Shown here piece after piece: positions 37,244 through 48,000 of a DNA stretch of 64,000 nt. The notes under the pieces were generated by a model. The model saw only the letters and a program-made list of their open reading frames with translations. It did no database searches and was not told the DNA's origin. Numbering within the stretch: the first letter of the stretch is position 1; every line of letters begins with the position of its first letter. Where the stretch lies: contig NC_090134.1 in NCBI RefSeq assembly GCF_040581485.1, positions 20,173,698-20,237,697 of the forward strand, read 5' to 3'. Source of the DNA: Linepithema humile (lineage: Eukaryota; Arthropoda; Insecta; Hymenoptera; Formicidae). The translations under genes were made by a program, and so were the position numbers.

Positions 37244-40200
37244 GCATGTGTTATACGCGAACTGTTCCTCGAGAGTATTTCATGTAGTGCGAACAGTGCT
37301 GAGATAGTGCTGGATAAACAATCCTAATAAATTATAATACGACGCGGATCTACGACTTCGATACGGTCCGCAATTTTATGGGAATGAAAAAAAAAGGGAA
37401 AAGAGAGGACGATATAGCTAAATATTAATTAACAATCGAAACCAATCAATTTGACACGTTCTGCTTATTGTGAACGGCGACGCTAAACACAAGGGGAGGG
37501 ATGGGGATCGGGGTGAAAAGGAAATAGTCGACGAAAGTGCGGACTGTTTAGTGTACGAGACGTGCAGTGTGTAAAATAAGACGTGCGAGACTAACACATT
37601 GGTACAAAAAGACAAGACTTATATACATACATACATACGCGCGCTCTATGCAATTATTTCTACTCGACGTTAAGGTGTACAATTTCCAACGATGCCTACA
37701 TAATACTCTACTGTGTAGAGGCAGAAAAACGCTAGACGATCATCGAGCACCGAGTACTGTACTGTGCATGTCCGTCGTCGCATTGGATGAACTCCGTTCC
37801 CGCATCGTGCACTTCTGGTTCGCCTCATCCGATGAACTGTTGATTCGAGTGAACAAAAATGATCTAACGCTTTTCCTCCTAGGTATACATTTGAGTTCTT
37901 TTTTGCCCAGGGTAATGATCTACGTTTGGATTGGAGCCCTGATATTCCATCGAGCAGTCGATAAGGAAATAGTGTCCGTTTGCGAAAGTCTCTGTGAAAG
38001 TTACTATAGGAACGATACTGCGTATTGTATACGCCAACTACCAAAGTATATCATAAATCGAAAAGCCGTTAGTGTGTTGATAGCGAATATCATCGTACGT
38101 ATGTACACATACGGATTGCAGAAATTTTAATAAACACGAAAGGTTTAAAACCGGTACAATTCAAAGAATGTTATGATTACCTCGTTTAATTTCGGGAATA
38201 ACGCTACATATTTATAAGTTTTCAATTTTTTCGTAAACAAATTTTTGAAATGACATAGAATATGTATACTACTGAACTAATTAATAATGTTTGTACATAT
38301 TTCGAGTACTATATCAATAAGTGTATATGTCTTACAAGTTTCTTTCAATGAGCGACAAAATGAGTTTGCCGCTGATCAATATTGTCTGAATGTTAATCAC
38401 CTACTCAAACACGTCATAACAGTAATCATAAACATATAGTAGATATCTACTACGTTTGATTGTATTAGTTATAATATATATTTACCTCCTTAATCACTCT
38501 CGTAAAATATCTCATACTGGCTATCACAAAACGAGAAGTGATAAATCGATGGAATAATCTAATGAAATAAGATCGTTTATCTTTGAAAGAAATAATCATT
38601 TTTCATCTGTTTCTTCCGTAAATGCATGGAAAATTCTTTCTCAAAATTATAAAAAAAAAGAGTTGACATTGTGAAATTCAATATGCTTGCTTTTGTTGCT
38701 ACTAATAAAATTTAACTGTAATTTAATGGCGATGGGTTGTACAATTATTTATATTGATTATAAATGTATACTCAACATAAATAATTTGCTAATTACATTC
38801 CACTGTCATCAAGCTACACTCTTTTCTTATTAGCGATAAAAAGCGGACTTGTTACATTTTGTGATAATAATTTTTTTTAATTCTAATAAAAACAATTCAT
38901 TAATATGTACAATTATCACCAAAAACAATTGGACTCCATGACCGTGCATGTACCGAAGACTATAATCTTTTTAAATCTTTTATATATTGTGTTCATTTAA
39001 GTATGTTTCCTACAAAAAGTACTGTGAATCCTGTACGTATAAATACCTTGAAAAAGTTTACATATTGCTCCAATCTTTACCGGAGGTTATTACCTCGATA
39101 TAAAAATTTGTATCAAGCGCATAGACACAGACATCAAAACATAGAAAATAAATATTGCTAATTGCGAATTGAATTCAAATTTGTCAATAGTTGAAAAGCT
39201 GATTTGTCTAGATTTGCCTTTCAATCCTCAAAGTAATATTGCACGACAAGTTAGCTTAAATTATTCTCTAGACCATATCTTCTTCCATCTTTGGGTATAA
39301 TTGGATTCATCACACAGAATTAAAATAATTGTTTTACAAAACTAATGTCTATCTCGACATTTCGATAAAAATAATGAAAACGATGATTCTCTCTCTTATA
39401 TTATTTGATATTACAAAATAGTTTAGCCTCAAAATTTGTGCAAATATTTTATAATTTTATAAGTCAGAATGCTGTAATATTATAATATTATGATATTTAG
39501 ATTTGTTTACTTTAGCAAAAGTAGAATGACGTTGATTCGAAGTATAATGTCAATATTTTAATTTAAAAATATTTTAATTAAAGGCTGATTTTGGACGGTA
39601 TTGCATAGTATTCTATGCAGATATCGTAATAGATTTCTGATAATAGTTTCTATGTGATGAATTCAGACTTCATAATGTAATCATGCTCATTGTCTTTATC
39701 TTTCCTCACATTATACTCATGACTGAGGAAATAAGTGGAATAACATTTTAATTGAATTCGAATATGTATAGTATGTACATAAAACTACCACGTATTAACC
39801 CATACGCATATATGTATCAATCATCTTTACGTTTAATCGTTTTTTTTTTTTTAATTATATTACATCACCATATGTCATGTAAAACTGATCTACATTATTC
39901 CGATTAATTCAAAGAAAAAATAAATATTGTTAAATATTTCTAACATAACATAAGAAATACCGTGTCACTATTTACATTTGTACAGCAGGTAAAATGCATC
40001 AATGGAGAATTGTCATATACTTAATTCTAACTTAGTCGTATTGAAACTGTTTTACTTCCTGTATATTATTTTATTTATTTTCTGCATTATCTGGTTAAGA
40101 CTAAAACAAACTCGAACTTATCAGATTTGTAAAGAGCTTGGAAAAAACCAGCAGGTTTGTTTTACCTGCATTTGTATCTACTCTTCATTAAATTTTATAT

Positions 40201-40416
40201 GTAAATATTAGTGTTTGATCTTTTCAGAAAATCAATATCCAGCAATATACAATCATAAGTTGTAATTTCACGTGCTATCTGGTGATTAACATTAAAAACG
40301 ATTCAATCTATGAAATGTCGAAAAAGTAAATAAATGAATAGAAACATGAGTAAGAAATTAAATTTCTTTTATTATATGCTACCACAATGGTGTTCTAAAT
40401 AAAGCTTTTAAAATTT

Positions 40417-40422
40417 TTATTT
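40417..40422 (-). terminator. Candidate poly(A) signal, DCTD
   Basis: AATAAA on the minus strand about 166 nt beyond the DCTD stop; another lies at 40368-40373. Position fits a short 3' UTR. Confidence 0.4.
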
Positions 40423-40587
40423 ACTTTTTAGCTTGCAATTATAAAAAACTAATACATTTTTGTATCTATAATATGGTCCACTTAAATGAGAGACAATTAT
40501 TTACGATAAAATTAAAAGAAAGATAAAATCAAATTAGAACTATTCATATAAAATAGAATAGTAATTAAGAATGATTTTACTCTTTTT

Positions 40588-41408
40588 TTAATTTTGCTTA
40601 ATTGGAGATTGTGGTAATTGATTCATCTCAGTCCAGTCAATATCACTGAAATTAATTTCTATCTTTTGATTTTTTGGGATGTATTGTCTGAAAAAAAAAA
40701 AATAAAATTGCCAAAAAATTTTACAATTGCGGTAATAAATCATAAAGTACCTATAGTTTCAAATAATAGTACCTATATTGTATACCAGCAGCATCAAACA
40801 TTTTCTTTGCAGCTACTGTTTCAACTTTGTAAGCATATTTATCAGACATGTATATGACTGTTTTTATGCCAGATTGTATTATAACTTTCGCACACTCATT
40901 ACAAGGAAATAAAGCAACGTATATTGTACAATCTTTAACATCACTTGAATTTTTGTTTAGAACAGCATTAACTTCTGCATGACATACTGCAATATAGATT
41001 AATATCTTGTTTAGTGTTTGAAATTTTTTATCAAAACAGATTATTTAACGTACAACGTACCATAGAGAAATTTTGCATCTAAACTGGTATGAGGACCCTT
41101 TTTCCAAGGAAATTTATCGTCGTCGCATCCCTTGGGCATTCCATTGTAGCCAATACCAACAATTCTTTTATCATTATTAACAATACATGCACCGACTTGT
41201 GTACAAGGATCTTTACTCCGCTTTGCAGAAAGAAATGCTATAGCCATGAAATATTCATCCCAATCAATATACGATTTTCTTTTAGAGCTAAGGTCTCTAT
41301 ACACAAAGAACAAAGTATTAGCAACAATTAAACGCGTATCTATTGTATAAAAATATACTTTATACGTTAAAATAAAAATTACTTATGATCGCACAATATT
41401 CCTGCCAT
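40588..41408 (-). CDS. DCTD: Deoxycytidylate (dCMP) deaminase
   Basis: Four minus-strand exons join in phase: 41383-41408, 41061-41296, 40773-40986 and 40588-40687, giving 191 aa (human 178). The first exon codes only MAGILCDH plus two bases. Zinc deaminase motifs are complete: H90-A-E92 in YVCHAEVNAVLNKNS and P115-C116-N-E-C119 in YVALFPCNECAK, so His90, Cys116 and Cys119 should bind Zn and Glu92 should shuttle protons. DPCTQVGACIV and GIGYNGMP give the conserved N-terminal half, and IKTVIYMSDKY the region after the zinc site. The enzyme converts dCMP to dUMP in the cytosol, feeding thymidylate synthase, and the family is activated by dCTP and inhibited by dTTP. The C-terminal tail after NFSDIDW is not conserved. 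The call is secure; only the tiny first exon could be mis-set. Confidence 0.96.
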
Positions 41409-42100
41409 TATATATATATACCAGCTAAAAACTTTTACTTAAACTTCACTAAAACACAGATCGAGAAATTAAATAAAGTAACATATAATATTGAAATATT
41501 TTATACAAACATAAAAAATAATTGATATCTAACCTATACGTACAAAACAATAAAGAGTAACGAACAGAAAGTTTGTTCGTGTCGCAATCTGTGAAGCTAA
41601 TACTTCACTGAGAACAGGTAGGCAGATGTTACCCGGTTTTTCGCGCATGCGCGACGTGACAAACACAGTGATGTGTTTTACTCTAATTTTAGACTATACG
41701 TATAATGGAGAAAATATTATAGAAATAAGAATAAATATTAAATATTAGAAAGAGCAATTTGGAATTATTTTACTTCAAACAAGGGAATGGAATAGATTAA
41801 TTATTTCTAATTTTTATTTCCTAATTCACGATACATTAATTCATTTCATTTTCTTGTTTTGAAATAAAATAATATCAATTTCCTAATATTTAATTATTTT
41901 CTAATATTTAATATTTATTCATATTCCTAATATGATTTTGTCAATATTGACATCGACAATCGGCATGTCAGCGTTCTACAGCTCCAAACTCAGTTACCCA
42001 ATGGAACTATTTCGCGCAACATTATTCTTATCACTCTTTTCATTTAAAACTTAATTATATGATTTTATGTATATCTTAACGTATATAATGCAACACTTAC
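41409..42100. other. DCTD upstream region
   Basis: AT-rich DNA upstream of DCTD with one GC-rich island around 41630-41660 that contains the NRF1-type palindrome. No ORF is supportable. The DCTD transcription start is probably between 41409 and about 41640. Confidence 0.4.
41643..41652. promoter_or_regulatory. NRF1/Ewg-type palindrome GCGCATGCGC
   Basis: Exact GCGCATGCGC, the consensus bound by NRF1 and its insect homologue Erect wing, 235 bp upstream of the DCTD ATG in otherwise AT-rich DNA. It is typical of core promoters of nucleotide-metabolism and housekeeping genes. Motif match only. Confidence 0.55.
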
Positions 42101-42657
42101 ATTCTTTGAATTCTTTGATAAAATCTTTTTTACTACCTGATGATACAGGCCTGTGTCTTACGATGACGAACATTTTAAGAGCTTTTCTTATATATGGAAT
42201 CTTTAATAAGCCAGTTTGTGTCAAAGAAATGAAATACGTTAAAATAGCCTACAAATAATATATAAAGAAATACACTTGCTGTATGTTTGGAAAAATAAAT
42301 GCTCATTTAATATTTCACGAACACAAACATTCCCTGAAAGTAATCCTCTACAAATCAAGACTGTAGAAGCAACATCAATATTACTGCAACTTACTTACTA
42401 GGGAAGTTTAACATGAACGGCAATAGAATGAAAGGCGTTCGTACGACGTATCGCATCACACCCATCATTTGATTAACACCATCTGTGACGAGCTTGATTG
42501 TGATATGCATTGTCACACTAATAATTATAGGCAATAAATAATAAGGATCAGGTACAGTGAGATCTGTCAACCACAAAAAGCCGCCTTGTTTCAAGCTCTC
42601 CACAAGTAAATTTGTCATACTTCTCAAGGCAAACAAGAACGAGCAGAATATCGGCAC
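42101..42657 (-). pseudogene. OXA1L: OXA1L-derived pseudogene fragment (mitochondrial inner-membrane insertase)
   Basis: Two exon-like blocks on the minus strand. Block 42399-42657, after acceptor CTTTTCAG, reads VPIFCSFLFALRSM, then GGFLWLTDLTVPDPYYLLP and FILLPFMLNFP, the OXA1/YidC core. Block 42101-42248 reads AILTY then FISLTQTGLLKIPYIRKAL and ends at a GTAAGT donor. Two defects show decay: joining the blocks through the visible donor (CCTA|GTAAGT) and acceptor (TTTGTAG|GCT) puts the second block out of frame, and the normally continuous membrane segment after TY lacks about four or five residues (family YWxxxNFISL). All upstream exons, including the mitochondrial presequence, are absent; the next DNA upstream is foldbacks and RAD50 sequence. 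A functional OXA1L is presumed elsewhere. The introns point to a DNA-level duplication, not a retrocopy. Confidence 0.75.
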
Positions 42658-42739
42658 CTGAAAAGATTAGCAATTAAGAAATTATTTTTTTATTACATTT
42701 TTTTGACATAATTTTACATAAACTATGAAATAAGTCGTT

Positions 42740-42968
42740 AATATTTATTTTTCTGTTATCTTACCTCAACACTTTTATGCAAATAATGAAAGGAATCGAT
42801 TGGTGTAAAAAAGCACATAGTTGTCTTTAAGAAAAAATATGTAGCTGAAATGATACCATATCATATTTTTTCTTGAAGACAACTATGTGGTTTTTTCTAC
42901 ACTAATTGATTCCTCTCATTATTTTGTGTATAAAAGTGTTGAGGTAAGATAACAGAAAAATGAATATT
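42740..42968. repeat. Foldback inverted repeat 1 (MITE-like)
   Basis: Arms 42740-42841 and 42862-42968 are inverted copies, about 90 percent alike by eye, separated by about 20 bp. The RNA or single strand would form a hairpin of about 100 bp. There is no coding capacity. It sits between the OXA1L and RAD50 fragments. It may be a foldback element or a palindromic duplication. Confidence 0.85.
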
Positions 42969-43020
42969 TAAGGCAATGCTGGAGTAGTCTGTTTCACTAA
43001 TTTTTTTTAAACAGACTATA

Positions 43021-43135
43021 CTTTTTTTTGGCTGTGTAGAATGAAAAATCCTTTTCTGTAATTAAAGTATATATGCTTATACAGAGCGCACGGTCGATTT
43101 AAAAGGATTTTTTATTCCACGCAGCCAAAAAAAAG
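43021..43135. repeat. Foldback inverted repeat 2
   Basis: Arms 43021-43055 and 43101-43135 are 35-bp inverted copies with three mismatches by eye, both beginning in a CTTTTTTTTGGCTG-type sequence, around a 45-bp loop. The outer ends are (C)TTTTTTTTGG. A smaller inverted repeat, AGTCTGTTT/AAACAGACT, lies just to its left at about 42987-43017. It looks like a short non-autonomous element. Confidence 0.8.
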
Positions 43136-43236
43136 AATTTTACGAAAAATTGAAGGTAAAACAGATCGGTACCTGTATAAACATAATGTGTTTCACTGAT
43201 TACGAAAGTTAATTGTTCGACGCATATACTAATTAC

Positions 43237-44563
43237 CTTTTGTCCAGCGCTGCAACGTCTTTTCATGTCCATCTTTTGCAGCCGTGTTTAGTTTGAATCA
43301 GCTTGTAATTGTAGCTTCTTCCAATGCTGTCTGCACCTTTTGTAAGTTCCATGCCGATTTCAATGCAGGTTGTATCTGTTCCCTTATAAACGTGCTTCCA
43401 CAGTTTCTTTATTATCTTGTTGACAGTCGACATGCGCTCCTTGAAGCAATCAATCATTGCGGCGTCCAACACTCCAGTGTAGTTTTTCAGATCGGCTATA
43501 GCGTTTTCTTAAACCTAATGCAAGAAAAATATCCGAAATTACATGTTTGATCATTGCATAATACAATTGATATAAACATATATTATTTTGTATATAATTT
43601 TACTTCTAATTCAATGCATTTGTTGATGTAATTGTGACAGGATAATTGGTATTCCTTTTTTCGCAACTCCTGCGTGTATTGTTTTATTACTCTTTCCAAT
43701 TTTTCCTGATCTCCCAGTGCTACATTTATCTAAAATTACAATTAAACAATTTCTAATTAGTCAATATTAATATAAATTACATAAACCATAAAATATAAAT
43801 ATATCACTTACTTGACAAAGCAACACCTGCTTCTTATTTTCTAATTGATCCAACTTGTACGCCATCTCGTCATAATTCATATTTTTCAACTTTTCGAATA
43901 ACTTCTTGCATTGTCCTTTCAAAGCTACTACCGTTTCTTTAATTTCGCGCAACATCATATTGTTTAGTAACTCTCTCCTTCTGATTTCTTGACACATGAT
44001 AACCTCCTTCAATTTGTTGTTTATCGCTTGTTCGACATCTTTTCTCTCGTTCATAAGATCTGTTAGCAAATCCTTAGAGGCCTTTATTTCACTCTCGTAT
44101 TTCGCGAGATTCTCAGTCACATTGCTGTTAAAAAATGACTCAACATCGTTCATTATCTTATGCAATTCGGACAAACATCTAGTGCTTTCGGCCATTGATT
44201 GTCTATCAGTTTCCTGCTTTTGCCAGTCCGCCTATAAATAATAAAAAAATTTCAGTATCTATTCACAAGCTTTATATGTCGTTGAATTATAAAATGCGTG
44301 ATACTTTTGTATTTATTTGTAACACAGATTGTCTTAGTTGAAAATATTATAAAAGGCAAACCTTAGTCTTTTCCAATCGCTGAGTACCGGAATCTAATTG
44401 ATCCTTGGCACTCGTCAAATCCTCTCGCAACTTCTCCACCGTTGCTTCCATGGAAACTTTTCGCGCGAACAAATCCTCTTGCTTGTCCTTCAAATGTTCC
44501 ATTTTCTGCACAAAATCCGGCTGGATTTTTACTTGTTCCTCGCGTAACTCGAGGTATGCCGCT
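43237..44563 (-). pseudogene. RAD50: RAD50-derived pseudogene fragment (C-terminal coiled coil)
   Basis: Four exon-like blocks on the minus strand: 44362-44563, 43812-44231, 43604-43729 and 43237-43514. The first three join in phase and give a long heptad coiled coil (QEIRRRELLNNMMLREIKE, then QINVALGDQEKLERVIKQY), matching the distal RAD50 arm. The last block reads VLDAAMIDCFKERM, NKIIKKLWKHVYKG and SIGRSYNYKLIQTKHG, then MDMKRRCSAGQK, the family signature motif. Disabling changes: an in-frame TAA at 43509-43511 two codons into the last block, and a frameshift at about 43273-43280 just before the signature. The following exons with Walker B and the upstream exons with Walker A and the zinc hook are absent. 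RAD50 is the ATPase of the MRE11-RAD50-NBS1 break-repair complex; this copy cannot encode one. Sequencing error could explain single indels but not the missing exons. Confidence 0.82.
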
Positions 44564-44643
44564 CTGTATACTCGTAGTTATAATATCTAACAATTAAAAA
44601 TTTTTAATTTTTTTTAAATTAAAAGTTATACAAAGAAAATGGC

Positions 44644-44766
44644 ACTCTTAGCACGGGAATCGGACTTTCTGTCAAATCGAATCAAACTTTCAGCAATGAA
44701 AAGTTTTGGAAATTTATTGAAAGTTTGATTCGATTTGACAGAAAGTCCTATTCCATTGCTAAGAGT
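44644..44766. repeat. Foldback inverted repeat 3
   Basis: Arms 44644-44692 and 44718-44766 are 49-bp inverted copies with a few mismatches (ACTCTTAGC at the outer ends) and a 25-bp loop. It lies immediately upstream of the first RAD50 exon block and may mark the breakpoint of that duplication. Confidence 0.85.
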
Positions 44767-47700
44767 CCCAGGTCCTTTAAACATTAAAATGTTTTTATCT
44801 TTCCAGATATCAAAACAGTAGATTAAAATAAATTTGCAGATAATAGCTCTTGTATTGGTAGTTCTAAAAATCATTTGCATGGATTAAATTTGCCAAGAAT
44901 TATGGCCTGCTGCTCGCGGGCAATTCTTGTATATAAATTAAAATATTTCAATCAATTCATCGAGTTTCTGGGGACATTATATCAAAAATAGGAGCATGGT
45001 ACAATCGATAAAAGCTGTAATAATCAGTGCATGGCAGAGCTTAGGACTGAGAGCCTAGACACGCCAGCTGGTGGCTCCTGGCACCGGTTCATCTTTGTTC
45101 AATTTTTCTGTTCTTTCTAAAAACTCCAATACTTTTTAGCAATTAAAAAGAGAAAAAGTATAGCTACTATGTAGAATCTCTCTTAAATCTATCACTTATT
45201 AAAAATTATAAAGAACACATATAATACCGAACAAGCATGTGAGATGAAAATTTGCTAATATTTTTTACATCCGAGAGAATGTTTATAATTAATTTGCATT
45301 TTGTAGAATAAAATATTTAATGTTCAATTATTCCTTTCTTTCTTTCTCCGAGAGAAATGATCCAATTATATTGTCGTTTAATATTGCGGTGCTACGATAT
45401 TATGGATTTCCGTATGCATGCTTTATCATTCCGTTATTTCATATCCAGAACCCACGCAGTTTCATGACATACACATGTATGCTATTATATATGATTACAG
45501 AGAAAACGTTTTGTTAGCGGAAGAAGGCGTCTATGTACGGAAAGTAGTAACTCTGCATTGTATACCGAGAATACCTTATATTAGGATTGTTCCTTATTGC
45601 TGTACTAAGTTCACACTGCACTGAATTGAACTAGTGCAAGCGGGAAGCAATATTAAGTTCTATAACATATTGGAGCCTTCCCATAAGATCCAGTGTGCAG
45701 TTTTTGGTACAAGGAGAGCACTAGTAGCCATGGGATGTCTGTCTCCATTTACGTTTACTATCATTATTAAAAACATTTGCCTCAGTTAGAAATTAATGGC
45801 TGTTTGTAATTTTATTCGTAAAAAGGTTGATGATAGCAATAGTATTATATATTATTCATATAAATTTTTATAAATCTCTTAATTATGCTTAAAAATTGTC
45901 TTCAAAGAGATAGAATTTCTCGGAGAATGTTTTTAATTCGGACTTTACAATACAGATAATTATTGCTAGCCAATAAAAAACGTTGTGACGAAGACAGACA
46001 CCCCACGGCAATATAGCTCTCTCTTTTGCTTAGGGGAACCATCCCCTAAGCACTTCCCACTTCTTCAAGGCTCTCTCCAGTATGTCATATAGCTCAATGG
46101 TAAGTATGTATAAAGAATTTCAGTGCAGTGATCAACATGGCATATCTCATTATATATTCATATTAAACGAATTGTTAGACTCGTCAGATGAAGAAAATAT
46201 AAATCTAGTGCCATCATTTAAACTTATTTTGGATGATGATAATATGATTTGTGCTACGTTGCACTGCAATCAGGCTTTTTTATTGCACAGTCTCCCTCCT
46301 CTCTCGTCGTAAAGACAATTGCATTTTTGATGTTAATTCTATTTTGGCCATTGCTGCGAGCGCAACTTTGTCATACTTTCCTAGTGTGACGCGTATTTAA
46401 AATGCGTAACGTGCGCAAAACGTGGCGTATGCATATAGAGATACGTACCGACGCGGGAAAAAGTACGCGTAGGCATTGTGACTAACTGATCCACTTCCGG
46501 TTTCACGAGCGTGCCGTGACAACCGCTCGGGAGACGATTGAAAACTGGAAACTCGTCTTGTACACGGGAGAAATCCCGTGAAGCAGTCAACTTTCGACAA
46601 TCGCCTTCCGAATGATTGCGATGTGTTTGCGAAAGGAAGATATGCCGCCGTGTGTTATCATAAAAGCTCAATATTATATGATGTTTGACGAGCAAGCTGC
46701 ATTCATGAGGGAGCCAATAGAAATTCTGTATGCTGAGTTTTTATCCCTCATCTATGTTTGAGGTATTTTTCACGTGAACATAAATTTTATTATAACCGTT
46801 TTTCATGTAATTTTAAATATTGATTGATTTATGCTTAATTTAATATTATTCAAAATTTCCAGTCAATATATTAAAGTTTGATATAAGACACATATTTTGT
46901 AAACTTAATGTACTTTTTCTCAAGCCAATTTTTAATTTTATCACTTTGTAATCGTTCAAGAAGGAGCTTGACATCTTTCACGCAATCACTAGTGCAATAT
47001 TTCTTAGAATATTCACATGATGCATAGTTAGAATTGGTACATTTGAGAAACACGAAGTTACGTATTCAAAGTATTTAATCTCGGATCCTTCACCCGCATG
47101 ATCTTTAGACGGCTGACATTCCTGCGTGGCTTTCCTGAAATACTCATAAACGAATACGCGAGGGTGCGGCACCGTGGGCACGTTTTGCAGCTCCTGGCAG
47201 CTCCTATTCGACATTGACAGGAAAAGGAATCAACAAACGGTTAGCCCGTAATAGAGCTAGCACGCAATCAACAGACATTAGCGATGACTATCGATTTCAA
47301 ATTACGCTTCAATCAATCGTGAGAAAAGTCTAGCCGCGTTCTATTTGCATACTAAATCCGCATCATTGTCAATTCCTAATCCCCCGAACGCATCCGCAAT
47401 TTTCTCTCACGTGTAACACGCGTATGATAAAATGTTTACGAAAAAAGTCGAGTAAAAATTTTCAAGTATATAATAGCTTTGTAATCATGCTGCACTTTAT
47501 CAAATTGTTTCACAACATATGACATAGTCCTTAATTAATTAATGCTTCTGTTGAAACAACGCGACCAGTCGTGCTGTGTCCTCGGGGAGTCGATACGATC
47601 GTTGATTCTACTTGACATGTAATGCAATGGCATTTAATTGAGACCGCCGTTACCCACAACCCGGGCAATCGACACTCTCTACAAACATTTTTCTCCTGCC

Positions 47701-48000
47701 AACGATCTGCCCCTCGTGGGTAATAGAAAAGGGTCCGATTCGGTAGCGTAAGACCTTTCAGCGATTTCTCTTAATTGGAAAGAAAGTGATTTTTCAGCAG
47801 AAAACGAGATTTTTCTTCTAACGCCTTTGCGTAAATAAAATTATCTTTAATATAATAATATGTAAAATTAATTTTTTTGTTTGCAAAATAATGTAGCGTT
47901 TTTTTTAATTCTATTTCCTAAAATAGATGGTATTTTACAGTTAGCTGTTCTTGCGTAATTTCATTCAATCGATTCATTTAAAAATAAAGCGACACCGCTA
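44767..48000. other. Non-coding interval between the pseudogene cluster and the GAS2-like promoter region
   Basis: AT-rich DNA without a supported gene. It holds a perfect 9-bp stem with 4-base loop (CTTAGGGGA/TCCCCTAAG) at 46029-46050, and a possible small minus-strand ORF at 46978-47214. An ORF at 46082-46312 resembles nothing I know and lies in AT-rich, possibly TE-derived sequence. Confidence 0.4.
46978..47214 (-). CDS. Unrecognised short ORF, possibly an exon or gene remnant
   Basis: Seventy-eight codons from a true ATG at 47214. The first half (MSNRSCQELQNVPTVPHPRV and on to EIKYFEYVTS) has protein-like composition and more GC than its surroundings, which suggests past or present coding use. 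Around 47050 the frame becomes ambiguous: the ORF continues to a stop at 46978, while another frame starting there (residues CEYSKKYCTSDC and LLLERLQSDKIKNW) is also open to 46871. This may be one gene broken by a frameshift, or an exon with a missed splice site. I recognise no family and give no function. Confidence 0.25.
   Translation of the reverse strand: MSNRSCQELQNVPTVPHPRVFVYEYFRKATQECQPSKDHAGEGSEIKYFEYVTSCFSNVPILTMHHVNILRNIALVIA

Larger units (their letters stand above)
37015..40587. other. NAA15 3' UTR and intergenic region
   Basis: AATAAA at 37238-37243 lies 224 nt after the NAA15 stop and is the likely first poly(A) signal; another AATAAA occurs near 38130. A short (ATAC)n run is at about 37623-37638. 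An ORF of 187 codons at 37567-38130 has no protein-like features and overlaps an antisense ORF, so it is not called. The remainder to 40587 is AT-rich and featureless except for the end of the DCTD 3' UTR, with minus-strand AATAAA candidates at 40417-40422 and 40368-40373. Confidence 0.5.

Noticed and set aside
37567..38130. 187-codon ORF downstream of NAA15
   Set aside because: Lies where the NAA15 3' UTR or intergenic DNA is expected, overlaps a 124-codon antisense ORF and has no domain features.
41089..41331. Plus-strand ORF over DCTD
   Set aside because: Antisense shadow of the DCTD exon, which carries the conserved deaminase motifs on the minus strand.
44363..44593. ORF opening MLDIITTSIQSGIPRV
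   Set aside because: It is the wrong frame of a RAD50 coiled-coil exon block; another frame of the same strand gives the homologous heptads.
46082..46312. 76-codon ORF with an acidic stretch, considered as a transposase N-terminus
   Set aside because: No catalytic motif, no terminal inverted repeats found around it, and no recognisable family.
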